From: Apostichopus japonicus
Taxonomy: Eukaryota; Echinodermata; Holothuroidea; Aspidochirotida; Stichopodidae
Direction of reading: 5' to 3'
NCBI RefSeq assembly: GCF_037975245.1
Contig: NC_092579.1
Location: 13,190,678-13,254,677 of the forward strand
Length of the DNA stretch: 64,000 nucleotides
Shown here: piece by piece, positions 26,719 through 37,600 of the stretch
Layout: each line of letters starts with the position of its first letter
How positions within the stretch are numbered: position 1 is the first letter of the stretch
Program-made: the position numbers and the translations under genes
The notes under the pieces: generated by a model
The model's database searches: none
What the model saw: only the letters and a program-made list of their open reading frames with translations
Told to the model about the DNA's origin: nothing

Positions 26719-27040
26719 ACAATCACAGTCCCAATGCAAGGGGACTGGGGTTGAGAGCGGATCAGTCGTTCGGTAGTTTGGTTTTCGTGCCCATGTTCTT
26801 TCCTGGGCGACTTTTTCTTAAACAGTATCACGCAGTCTCGATGCAAGGGGACTGGTGTTGAGAGCGGATCAGTCGTTCGGTTGTTTGGTTTTCGTGCCCA
26901 GGTTCTTTCCTGGGTGACTTTTCTTAAAAGTATCACACAGTCAGTCTTGATGTAAGATGACTGGGGTTAAGAGCAAATCAGTCGGTTCGAAGTTGGCTTT
27001 TATTGGCCAGGTTTTTTCCTGGGTGGCTTTTCTTACAAAA
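26719..27040 (+). repeat. Triplicated 105-bp distal module of the U2-headed repeat
   Basis: A module of about 105 bp occurs three times in a row (from about 26719, 26830 and 26939). Partial copies lie at about 27118 and 27827. Conserved parts are CAGTC...GCAAGGGGACTG (a small stem), GAGAGCGGATCAGTCG, GGTTTTCGTGCCCAGG, and a perfect hairpin CCAGG-TTCTTT-CCTGG followed by GACTTTTCTTAAA. The hairpin and T-run resemble a transcript 3' end, but no function is shown. Confidence 0.7.
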
Positions 27041-27182
27041 ATAGCATTTTGTTCCCCTTCTAGGGGAACCCTTCTAGTGGAACCGTGAAACACACCTGAC
27101 ATAGATGATCACACAGTCACAGTCTTGATGCAAGGGAACTGGGGACGAGAGCGGGGCAGTCGGTATTAGCTGTTTGGTGGCG

Positions 27183-27225
27183 ATCGCTTTTCGGCCTTCT
27201 GGCTAAGATCATGTGTAGAATCTGT
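27183..27225 (+). ncRNA. U2 snRNA 5'-end-like sequence, copy B
   Basis: The same head as copy A but more diverged: ATCGCTTTTCGGCCTTCTGG, then GTAGAATCTGTG. The branch-site-pairing GTAGTA has become GTAGAA. It is followed by the AT-rich body of the repeat unit. Confidence 0.65.
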
Positions 27226-27927
27226 GTCTACGGGAATTTGCCCAATTTGCATAAATGTCACGTTAAACGTGTACCCTCGCATAAGTTGAATTTTACTTGT
27301 TTCTCACGGTTTGTAGTAGTAAATATTTTTGTGTCTCATGATATCACGTAACAATTAATGATGTGTATGCCCCGTTTCAAAGATGCGACGAACGTAGATT
27401 GAATTGTGATATGACGTAATGTTAGAAAAGAACCAATCACGAAATAGCAATCGTTTTTTAATGTGTTAAACCACATGTCTTATGACGGATAACTTGGTAT
27501 TTCTAAATGTTTCAGATTTAAAATTTTAACATTTATCGTAAATGTCATAATAAACCATCTCAATTAGTTGAAACAAGCATTTTGAGGAAGAATTTTACAT
27601 ATATAAAGCTATTTTTGTGGTACAATATACTTTACCTGGTTACGTGACAATACAGGCTAGATTAAAGTACTGGGTGACTGTTCTTAACATGTGTAGCATC
27701 AAGTTCTCCCTATGTTCTCTTTCGTGGTACACACCTGACGAGGATCACATAGTTTTCTTAAAAGTATTATTATGTTCCCCTTCTAGGTGGAATCGAGATA
27801 CACACGTGACGATGATCACATAGTCAGAGTCTTGACACAAGGGAACTGGGGTTGAGAGCGGATCAGTCGGTTCTTTGCTTGGTCCCCAGGTTCTTTCCTG
27901 TGTGACTTTTCTTAAAAATCGAAAGCG

Positions 27928-27970
27928 ATCGCTTTTCGGCCTTCTGGCTAAGATCATGTGTAGAATCTGT
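27928..27970 (+). ncRNA. U2 snRNA 5'-end-like sequence, copy C
   Basis: The head is identical to copy B (GTAGAA in place of GTAGTA), and the downstream body is also shared. B and C therefore arose by duplication of one already-diverged unit. Confidence 0.65.
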
Positions 27971-28720
27971 GTCTACGGGAATCTGCCTAATTTGCATAAA
28001 TGTAAAACGTGTACCCTCGCATTAGTTGAAATTTACTTAATTCTCACGGTTTGTAGTTGTAATTTTATTGTGTCTTATGATATCACGTAACAGTTAATGA
28101 TGTGTATACCCCGTTTTAAAGATGCGACGAACGTAGAATGAATTGTGATATGACGTAATGTTAGAAAAGAACCAATCACGAAATAGCGATCGATTTGTAA
28201 TGAGATAAACAGGTCTAATGACGGATAACTTGGTATTTCTAAATGTATGCTTTTATAGAATTGTGTAACATTTATCCAAAGGTAGTATTAAACCTTCCCA
28301 AGTATAGTTGAAATAACCATCTTGATGGATGTTTAACTTATGTTAAGCAATTTGTTTTGGTACACATTACTGTCAGTTGATATAGGCAGGATATAGGCAG
28401 GATGACAGAACTGACAGGTCATGGTTCTCTCTTGTACAAGTCCTTTATGTTCTTGTATGAGTATAGTGTTTCTGTGTTGATCTGATGATCTGATGAGCGC
28501 ACGAGCGCACGAGAGCACTGTGGTGTACCTTAGCACGCTGTGGACAGGTGGCCCCCTGCCCGATATTCATAATAGGAGAAAGGGTCCGATATTCATAATC
28601 GATCAAAGGGTTCTTAATCCATAATGTGAAAAAAAGGTTCGGGATTCATCATAGGAGAGAAGTGCGTCATACAAGTGCCAAAGACGTCCTCCATTTTCGC
28701 GGACGCCTATAGTGTTCAAC

Positions 28721-29061
28721 CAGTGGCCTCAACAGACGTTTTATCCTGGGGGGGGGGGGGGCAACAACAGTCCTATGGGGGTGGGGGCACCACCAGATGG
28801 TGGCGGATGCATAATTTTGCAGAGAATATGAGCCACACATTTTAAGACCATGCTTCACCCTACCCCCTGCAGCAAAACCTACATTTTCGAAATATTCCTT
28901 TGGGTCAGTCCTCTCTCCTTCCTGTATTTCTCTTTTTTTTTTCTTTTTTTTTTCTTTTTTTTTTTTTGAAAATCCCAAATCTCAGTTTGGGGAGGGGGGG
29001 GGGGGCATAATGTTTTCCAGGGGGCACATGCCTCCTCGGCCCCCTCTAGGCGACGCCACTG
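28721..29061. mobile_element. hAT-like MITE, 8-bp target duplication TGTTCAAC
   Basis: It starts CAGTGGCCTC, ends GACGCCACTG, and is flanked on both sides by TGTTCAAC (28713-28720 and 29062-29069). Inside are G- and C-runs and a long pyrimidine tract. It has no ORF of its own. The 8-bp duplication and CAGTG...CACTG ends fit the hAT superfamily. It is inserted in the left edge of the GTTCA-type array that follows. Confidence 0.85.
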
Positions 29062-29400
29062 TGTTCAACTCCTGAACGCTAGTGCTCAACTTTGCTGAAC
29101 GTTGGTGTATTATATCCAAACGTCTAATGTTCTATTTCTGAGAATAAAACACGGGATGTTCGGAAATAGAACATTAGGCGTTCAGAATTTGAACACTAGG
29201 CGTTCAGAAATTGAACACTTTAGGCGTCCGAAGTTGAAGGCGTTGAAATACGGTAAGGTGTTCCCAAATAAGCGTCCAGGCGTTCTAAAATGAAGCAATA
29301 ACTTAGTGTTCGAATAAGCGTCCGGGCGTTTAAAAAATGGAGAAAAGTGTTCAGAATCTTAACACTAGCGTTCAAAATAGGAATCGAACACCAAGACGCG
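29062..29400. repeat. Array of short self-complementary units (GAACGC / GTTCA type)
   Basis: Diverged units of about 22 bp repeat motifs such as GGCGTTCAGAATTTGAACAC, GAACACTAGGCGTTCAG and GCGTCCGGGCGTTTAAAA. Each unit holds TGAAC and GTTCA in inverted orientation, so neighbouring units can pair as short hairpins. The array begins left of the inserted MITE (TATAGTGTTCAAC at about 28709-28720). Confidence 0.6.
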
Positions 29401-29439
29401 TACATGTTACATTTTACGCCTGAATTTGCAGTTAATAAG

Positions 29440-30440
29440 TCCGCACTATTGCTACTTTTAGGACGATTTGAGGCTCGGAAAGGCATAAAACGCCGTTTTT
29501 AGATTTTCTTCTAGGAACTGAATTGTTTGGGACATATATGATAGAACTCTCCGCGTCGGATAGATTGCGCCATGTCCCGACTTCGTAGCATATTGCGTTA
29601 TTGAGTTATGGCCAGCAGAAATATGCTATAAATCGAAACTAATAATGACTCAAAACGGAACGAGATACGGAGAAACGGATTGCACCATTGTGTTTTTCTT
29701 AGGGGGGTGTAGGGTATAATTTTGCCGACTAAACTTGAGCTGTGTGCCGACATAGCGCGACTTCTAACAACGTAGAGTGCATGGCCCAGTCCTATCACCA
29801 CTGGGGGGAGTTTTTTTTTTGGAGGGGGGAGGGTACCAGAAAATGTGCGTCACACGACAAAAGAGAAGCGCGCGGAACGCCCCCTTGAAAACATTCATCG
29901 AATTTGGTCGCAAAGTGAAATCGGTCGGAACTACGCCTATCCGACTCAGAATTTGACGCTGATTTCATATCTGAAAACTGCACTCTCGTATGTTATCGCG
30001 TTCTCGAGATATACGCTTCGTTTGCACACGTAACCGCCCGAAACGTCGCCCGCGGTTACCCGCCTCCCCTTCAACTTTTGATAGGGACCACATCCGAGAA
30101 GGTAATATTTTTGGCGAATAGAAGACAAGTTGCCCTATTCGCACAAATAATTGTTGCTCCATCCGACGCCGGGAAAGTGCATTTACCCTATAGGTGAAAG
30201 ATGCGTACGCGCGAGATGTCGCCGTTTTTCGACTTTGAGGGCGCATATCTCCCGAACCGTTGCTCCAATCGACTCGGGAAAGTCACCATTGAGCTCGCCG
30301 TAGCAAACAGTACACGACAGGTTATTTTGGTCGACCTAGATCGATGCTGAAATTGTTATCATAATCCCGAGAGATGGGGGATGGTTGTGGGGTAGAATTT
30401 TCATTTTCCGTTTTGGAGATATCGTAATTTAAAGTGTTAT
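29440..30440. other. CpG-richer non-coding block
   Basis: Compared with the AT-rich flanks this kilobase has many CG dinucleotides (for example CGCGAGATGTCGCCG, GGTTACCCGCC, GTAACCGCCCGAAACGTCG). Short ORFs exist in several frames but none resembles a known protein. Loosely similar phrases recur, such as GAGATATACGC and CATATCTCCCGAAC. It may be a decayed or unmethylated repeat; its nature is unknown. Confidence 0.35.
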
Positions 30441-31000
30441 TTTCTGTACACTACACAGTAAGTAAATGGTTTTAAGTTTGATTTTTTTTTTTTTTTTGTG
30501 TTGGCCTATTTTGGGGGGCCCATTCGCCTTGGACATAAGTGTAACAACGACTAAGAGGAGACGTCGCGATTTGCACCTACGAAAGAAAGATTTGAATGCC
30601 GAACTTAGTGGTCAGTGATTTTTTATTTCCATAAATGTAACTCAAACAGGCTCAGGACAGTTAATTCGAGTATATGCTAAATAACCGTGTAGTAAGAAAA
30701 TAATATTTATTATTTTCCTTCACACAATAAAAGTTGTGTTGCTAATTAGTTCAGGTCATTAACTTTTTTTTGGTTAAATGTGTCTCTGAGTTTAATGCCC
30801 AGTATGCTAAATGTGTATCACAATTAAGAATAATTATCTTTTATGATATCCTTGAAAGAAATGATTTGAAATGAAATGAATGATAAATAATATGAATAAT
30901 ATCAATAATATCAATAATATTAATAATTGAAATAATTGAAATAATATAATGATATTATTACAATATTATATTATATTACATTACATAACATTACATACAT
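30441..31000. repeat. AT-rich low-complexity stretch
   Basis: Simple sequence made of ATAAT/AATATC/ATTACAT units, clearest at about 30880-31005, after a long T-run near 30482. No coding signal. Confidence 0.6.
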
Positions 31001-31004
31001 TACA

Positions 31005-33071
31005 TAGTTGTATTTGTAATAATGGTTATTCGACGGGATTCTTTCCGCTTCAACGGGGGTCCGTCAGGGATGCCCATTAAGCCCATATTTATTTATCTTG
31101 GTGGCCGAGGTATTTGCCATAAAAGTACAGAATAATGAGATTTTTAAGGGTTTTAGCATGGGCGTCAGCAGGTTTCAGAAAGTGAGGGGGACACTATACT
31201 ATCTAAGCGGAGCGCCACCATTGGTTGGCGCGTAGCGTACCAGAAAATTTTGGGTACATAAGACCCCCTAGATCGCAGGAGACGGCCTTCCTGAGTCGTT
31301 TTTAGTTACATCAGAACCAGATCTGTGAGGAGAAATTTTGTCTCACAAAACTAAATTCCGACAGAAAGTACTGGTAGAAAGATGCCGTTCTGACACCAAG
31401 GGAGACGAATTACACAGCGTCCATCTCAAACGAAATATTGAAAAAGTGGCGCCGTCACCTCCGGGATGAGTGGAGTGGTATATATAATACATGCATGTAG
31501 GTGCGAGACGTCAGTTGCTATGTGCCCAGGTACTTTAATAATAATAATAATCAGAAAAAGGCACCGCGCGCAGAGCGTGTGTAGCGCCTAGCCGGCACTC
31601 AACAATAAAGATCTACCATATCCGGCGAATACATGTAGCCTTAATTACTTGACCCCTACACCCCTATTCGTCCGTCCAGTCCAGGGACTGGAGGTAGTGA
31701 TATGAACATAGTAACTCATCACCATCTACCTGTATGGCTTACCTAATCCCTTGGAACCCATACAAACAACATGTGTGCAAGATTCAATACACTTTCGAAT
31801 GGTCTCCCCACCCCCCCCCCCCCGAACGAATTAAATGGGCAGATTTAGGATATTGGGAGAATGGGAGATAAATGACGGTGCAAGTGATAGATAGCAGGGG
31901 CCCAGGGAGTCCAGATTTCTTGACCTTAAATAGAAAATCGCGCATATGCATGTGATTTTTTTTAATAACTACTCTGAAAAGTGGGTGGGACAAATGATAT
32001 GATATCCCCTCCACTTTTGAAAGTGGGGGGACATGTCCCCCCCGTCCCCCACCTGTTGACGTCCATGGGTTTTAGAATAAGTAACACAGAAGTAAAAATT
32101 ATGCAATATGCCGACGACACAACACTTTTTCTTGCTGGCAGTGTTACCACGATTGCGGAGATGATTTGTATTTTTAAACAGTTAAAAGAAGCTTCCGGTT
32201 TGTCTATGAATATGTCCAAGTCTAGTCTTTTTCCGCTGGGCCCATTTAGTAATCATATTCCAGCGGCAGTATATGACTTTAATATTACTATTAGTCTATT
32301 ACGCATGGACCAGTTCAGATGCTTGGGATCACTTTAACGGGTGATGGCAATGATCTGTTCCGGATGAATTATCAACCGAAACTTTGTAGACTTAAGAATA
32401 CTTTGAGAATTATGGTCATCTAGAGGTTTGACCCCTATAGGACGTAATATCATTGTGAAAACATTTGCTCTGTCGCAACTTGTTTTCCTCTTTATGGTGT
32501 TGCCAAATCCACCGAATAGTTTCGTAAAGGATTTAGAAAGTATTATATTCAATTTTATATGGGCGGGAAACCCCGATAAAGTAAAGAGGCTGGTCATGAT
32601 TAATACTATTGGCAACGGTCCGGATTAAAAGTTACACACATCATCAGTTTTATAAACAGTTTAAAGTGTACCTGGATTAGGCGATATACAAATGATAAAA
32701 ACGGTACTTGGAAAATGTTTTTTGATATGTATTTGAAGCCGTTTGGGAAACAGTTTATTTTTCATTGTAACTGTTCTAAGAATGATAAGAATAGTATTAG
32801 AAATTCTTTCATTCGTCAAATAGTCTATGCTTGGTGTGATATTTCATTCTCTACTCCAATAGAAAATTTCGGTAACCAAGTCATTTGGAACAATTCTCAT
32901 ATTCGTATCGACAACAAAATTGGTATGAATCACATTTTAATGGATAGAAATGTTATTTATGTTAGTGACCTGTTTTATGAGCATGATAAGCATGATAAGC
33001 CGCTAACTTCTGTAAGATTCAAACAGGTTTTTAACGCCGATATACCTTTTACTTTGTATTGGGGTTTATAA
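31005..33071 (+). mobile_element. L1-type LINE reverse transcriptase remnant, broken
   Basis: Three coding pieces lie in order on the plus strand. At about 31010-31156 the frame gives the RT core (QGCPLSPYLFILVAE) with a one-base frameshift just before it. After an inserted element, 32076-32335 gives MQYADDTTLF, the RT active-site YADD, followed by a SGLSMNMSKS segment. At 32428-33071 lies the L1-like region after the RT (RGLTPIGRNIIVKTFALSQL; FIWAGNPDKVKR; DLFYEHD). Several stops and frameshifts show it is dead. The endonuclease part and the 5' end are missing. The order and motifs fit the L1 clade of non-LTR retrotransposons. Confidence 0.88.
31157..32067. mobile_element. hAT-like MITE inserted inside the LINE, target duplication GGTTTTAG
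   Basis: The ends are inverted (CATGGGCGTCAGCAGG at left; CCTGTTGACGTCCATG at right, 14 of 16 paired). The 8-bp GGTTTTAG is present on both sides (31149-31156 and 32068-32075). The interior is non-coding, with G/C runs, and shares CTAAGCGNAGCGCCACCAT and AGAAAATTTTGG with the MITE at 35291. The LINE frame reads up to the left copy of the duplication and resumes from the right copy. Confidence 0.85.
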
Positions 33072-33111
33072 GTGCAATTCCCCAGTGGTGGAAAAGGTCA
33101 GGTTGCCATAG

Positions 33112-33468
33112 TACTAAACCGTGTTTTTCGATCGAAAAACCATGTTTATCGACCGATAAACATGGATTTTCGGTTGATAAACACGGTTTATCGGCGAGAA
33201 TCCATGTTTATCGCTTGAGAAACATGGATTATCGCTGATAAACATGGTTTTTGGCGATGAACATGGTTTTTCAGTCGAAAAACATGGTTTATCGGTCACA
33301 GACTGTGTTTTTAAGTGATAAACATTGGTTTATCTGTGACAATCCATGTTTATCTGCGACAATCCATGTTTTTCGAGCGATAAACATGGTTTTTCGAGTG
33401 ATAAACATGGTTTATCGGTCGATAAACATGGTTTTTCGACCGAAAATCCATGTTTCTCGATTTATTGA
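33112..33468. repeat. Array of about 17 self-complementary 19-22-bp units
   Basis: Units such as AAACATGGTTTATCGGTCGA and AATCCATGTTTATCGCTTGA alternate in both orientations. The core CCATGTTTATCG and its complement CGATAAACATGG recur throughout. The spacing is mostly 20-21 bp, which is why reading frames give a seven-residue repeat on either strand. Neighbouring units can form many alternative hairpins. It starts just after the LINE remnant. Confidence 0.85.
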
Positions 33469-33489
33469 GCATTTGGCTTGCCATAGACG

Positions 33490-34430
33490 CAGTGGCGTCG
33501 CCAAGGGGGGGGGGGGGGCAGGGGGGCACGTGCCCCCCTGGAAAACCTAGTGCACCCCCCATCTGAGATTTGGGTTGGTAAAAAATATATATATATTTTT
33601 TGTTATATTCAACTCCCATCATCTGAGTTGGTTTTTCATAAGGACAAAGAAGCACAGTAATTCGTATTTTCTTCAAATGAGCTGCAGAAAAATGATAAAG
33701 TTTATTCTTGACCGTCGTATGGGTGAGAGTGTTTGTCTGGTGTCTGTGTTGTGTCTTTTACCTCTCGTGAATTGGATGCCTGTGAAATGCCGAAAGTCCG
33801 GACCTGCTGTGAGAAGGGAGGGTACTGCAGTATGTTGCCTTGGTCTGAGGTTGACAGGTTAGGAGCTGACGAAATGTGAGAATGTGAGGGTCCGCAGGCA
33901 CCATACTTGCCTATATTTGTGGACCCATATATTAACCCTGTTGTGTAGGGGGTGCAGAGGTCATTTGAGGTCAGATGCTTGTAGGAACAAATGGCGAATG
34001 TTCACACCTGCATACTGAGCCATACTCGATGTGTGATCAAACTTTGGATTGCCTGGTGTGATCCCTGATAGGAGCCAATAACGATGCTGGAACCTGTTAC
34101 ATCTTAATAGATAATGGGAGAAAACGAGAAGGACAAGAAAGGAGTCGGGGGTCATGCACACATTAATTCAACAAATGTAGGTTCTATAGATAGGGTTAGG
34201 CATAATATCGACAGCATGTGGTTCATATCCTCTGCAAAATTCTGCGCGTTGTTAAAATCATTACCTCAAAAATAGCAATTTCTGGAGATATCTTCAGATC
34301 GCATTTAGCATCAAATCCATTTTGCATCTAGCCCATCCTCCGTATGCGAAAATTTTCCAAAGGGGAGTGCCCCCCCCTATCAAATGCTGGTGCCCCCCCC
34401 CCCAGACTGAAAAGTCTGGTGACGCCACTG
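33490..34430. mobile_element. hAT-like MITE, 8-bp target duplication CATAGACG
   Basis: It begins CAGTGGCGTCGCCAAGG, ends TCTGGTGACGCCACTG, and is flanked by CATAGACG on both sides (33482-33489 and 34431-34438). At 941 bp it is longer than the other copies, and no transposase is recognisable inside. Its right end lies 250 bp upstream of the start codon of the RING gene, so it is in that gene's proximal promoter or 5' UTR. Confidence 0.88.
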
Positions 34431-34680
34431 CATAGACGGAGTCCCAATCGGTTTGTTCCGACTTACAACCAATGCTAGATGTGTCCATATAAAAGAAATA
34501 AGTGTGATGAATTCGTTTCCGTTCGTAACCCGCCTTACCCCTCGCACGGTGTTTTACTGGTTACATGCCACTTGTCGAGCGATAAGTTGTTGTATACCAC
34601 CTTCTTTTGATTCTTTCAAAATTCAAACCTGAATCTCTAGCGAAGGTACAACGAGAGAAAATCGTTCACAAATCATAATA

Positions 34681-37600
34681 ATGCCGAGAAGCCTAAGAAG
34701 GAGAACAAAAAGAAGTCGAGATGACTCAACTTCCACGAAAGTTATAGAAGACGAGGAAGATAGGTAATGTTTCATTCCCCTCGATTGCGCCCGAGAAAGA
34801 TTGATATCTGCTGTCATTATAAGAGTGATATGCAAACTTTGTACAGCTTGTATGGGTTTTGCGAAATAGTTTTTCATATTACGAATCATACAGCTCTGAG
34901 TTGAGTCTCAATAGTTTTACTTTGGTAGAAATTATTAAATTATGTACTACTGTATGTACTGTATAAATATTTCATGATAAAATTATATTTTCCACTTCAA
35001 AAAGCCTCAGTTATCACAATTGTATTACTACCTTTATGCTCAGAATTAAACTGCAAGCAGCCTTAAAATGTCTTTTCAATGCTGTTGTAGTCACAATATT
35101 TCTTTCTACTTCGCAGGTATTTTTTGAATCCTGACTCAGTCAGTCGCCATCTATTTTGCTCGGTATGCCAAGAAGTCTTCAAAGACCCACAGAGAGCTCC
35201 TTGTGGTCACAGTTTCTGTCGCATGGTGAGAATCTGATATTTCATTCTTTCCCTCAGGCGTATTTTTAATTAATCAATAGAGGAACTGGCCAGGCGTGTA
35301 GCCAGGAATCTGCCAAGGGAGGGGCGAAATGTAGGCAAACTATTAGAGCCGTAGATACAGCATTGCAAACTATCTAAGCGTAGCGCCACCATGGTTTGCG
35401 CGAAGTGCACAAGAAAATTTTGGCTGAAAATGCCTCCCAGATGGCTGGAAATGGCACTTCCCAGGCCTTCTAAGTTGCATCTTAGCAACTTTTCTTTTGA
35501 AATTACTAGCCATATCATAAAAGCATTAAAACATTTTTTTTTAAATATGCTCAACGGGGGGGGGCGGCTGCACCCTTCACCCCCCCCCCTTGGCTACGCG
35601 ACTGGAACTGGCATTAAGAATATTCTACGGATAACCCTGACAAATATTTGTATTGTCTGATTATGAGAAGTTCTTTCAGCAGATGGTATGAACTACAGAA
35701 CTGGACTGGTGTTTCAGTGTTAGGCTGCGAAGCTTATACAGTATTATATCATAGTTTCGAGACTCCAATGCTTTGATTTGATATGATTCAATGACAATTT
35801 GCAAATCTGCATCTTGTTTGTGATACCCAGGTGTGAGAAACTGGGGAAAAAGTTAGCCCACATGGATGCCTTCTTGAAGTGTAGAGAAAATACCACAGGT
35901 TGCCTTAAGGGACTTAAGTTTAAGATCTATATTAACAGAGTAAATAAATTGATGTGTTCTGTATTATCACAAGATAATGTCTCTACAAGAGAGTATGCCA
36001 ACAGGTGCATTTTTCACTGCATGGCATACAAGAACAAATTCTTACAAACAATTCTGCCAGCTCATGTTGCTTTAACTGTAGGAAGAAAATGTACACAGAT
36101 CTGACATCAACACAATATATTTGTGTAAGTAACATTTCTCCTCTGAGTGGTACTAAAATGGTCTGTGAATAAATTATACCTCATTGTGCTTTCTACTGCC
36201 TTTCTTTAGAATATAAGCCAGAATCATGCAGTCATAAGTGCGACATGCCTATGTACTTGCTGTGCCACAGTTTTGTCATATTGAGTAGCCATTAAGTCAT
36301 CGTGATATGTCGAATGCTCTACATAAAGTGTATTTGGGTCAAGTATTTTTTGTTGAACTTGCTAGACTTCTAGTTGGTGGATGGGGTGAGATGTTGGGTT
36401 GGGGGGGGGGTGGTTGGGTGTGGGGGAGGGGCATCCTTGGCTATGATAGTTAGGCCAATACAGTAGTTTCTCAATTGCTGAGATATAATCAATGATCACC
36501 ATTGTATTTCATTTTAACTTTTTTCAAACATCGAATGTACATATCTAAGTTTCCTCCATTTCTCCATCTTTCCAGTGTATTCTTAGGTGGTTGAAGCAAA
36601 GTAAGACCTGTCCAGAGGATAGGTAAGTCTATAAGACATACTGTAGCTATTTAGTTACATTTCCTTGACAACAATTTGAAAAATACTATATATATACAAC
36701 ATACTTTCCTACAGTGCACGCTATCGACAGGAAAGAGATATGTAAATCAGTGATTCATTTGTATTCATTTTATTCTAAAAATCTTGCTCCTTTACCGTTG
36801 AGGAAATCCATTTTACAAAACCACACACCATACTATTGTTAATAACAGAATTTGTGTGTATACAGTATGAAAGACTCTGACATACTGTACATTACTGTGT
36901 AGATATTATAGTTATCATATGTATTGCACTTCACTATTTATCCCTGCAACCTACAGTATCCTCCACCCAAATCACTATTATCTTTGGTCTTTAATTAGAA
37001 AATTATGGAACAAAATTTTGAAACGACATATCAAATATGATGTTAGTGTCACTACCAAACGTCATTCAATTACTGTGGTGCAGTTTTAGTTGTTACATAG
37101 CTTTCTCCGATGTTTGAATTTTTTGAGCCAACAATTTCAGAAGATATTTGTTTGTATTATTGGTCTTTACAGGCGTCCTGTCAGAGTTCAAGATCTTCAC
37201 ACTGACTTCATAGTTGCAAATATAATAGGAGACCAAATGGTAGCGTGCTCTTTCCGAGGTAAGGGGTGCGAATTTATTGGCAAGCTGGAATTACTCAAGT
37301 GTCATACGAAGAATTGTGACTTCAACCCAGCAAATCTTCCAGAGTTTCTAGCCAACGATGACAATCACCAGATCCAGCCTTCCAGAGATAAATCTTTTTC
37401 AGAATCAGGTGAGACAATGGTGACAGTATCCTGTTGGGCATGCAATGGGCATGAAAATGAGAGGCAGTCCACTGATCTCTAAGTTAAACTTGTGTAAAAA
37501 AAAAAAAAAAAACCTCTGAGTAACTTTTAATAATAAACATAACCTTTTAATCATTACAGCATAGTTTAATGACCACTGAAACAAGAACGAAACAGCAGCT

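Larger units (their letters stand above)
26370..28380 (+). repeat. Tandem cluster of three U2-snRNA-headed repeat units
   Basis: Three units share the same order: a block with AGAACCAATCAC and a conserved AT-rich body (at about 26374, 27430 and 28167), then a block ending GGTTCTTTCCTGGG, then a U2-like head. The U2-like heads start at 26630, 27183 and 27928. The second and third units are close copies of each other over several hundred bases (TTTGCATAAATGT, ACGTGTACCCTCGCAT and CGGATAACTTGGTATTTC all recur). The unit length differs (about 1056 and 737 bp between landmarks). It is therefore a diverged tandem array, not a clean satellite. Confidence 0.75.

Noticed and set aside
33114..33676. 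ORFs with a seven-residue repeat on both strands
   Set aside because: They are produced by the 21-bp palindromic array and occur on both strands alike; no sign of selection for coding.
35799..36104. 101-codon ORF in an intron of the RING gene
   Set aside because: No family resemblance and no splice signals fitting the flanking exons.
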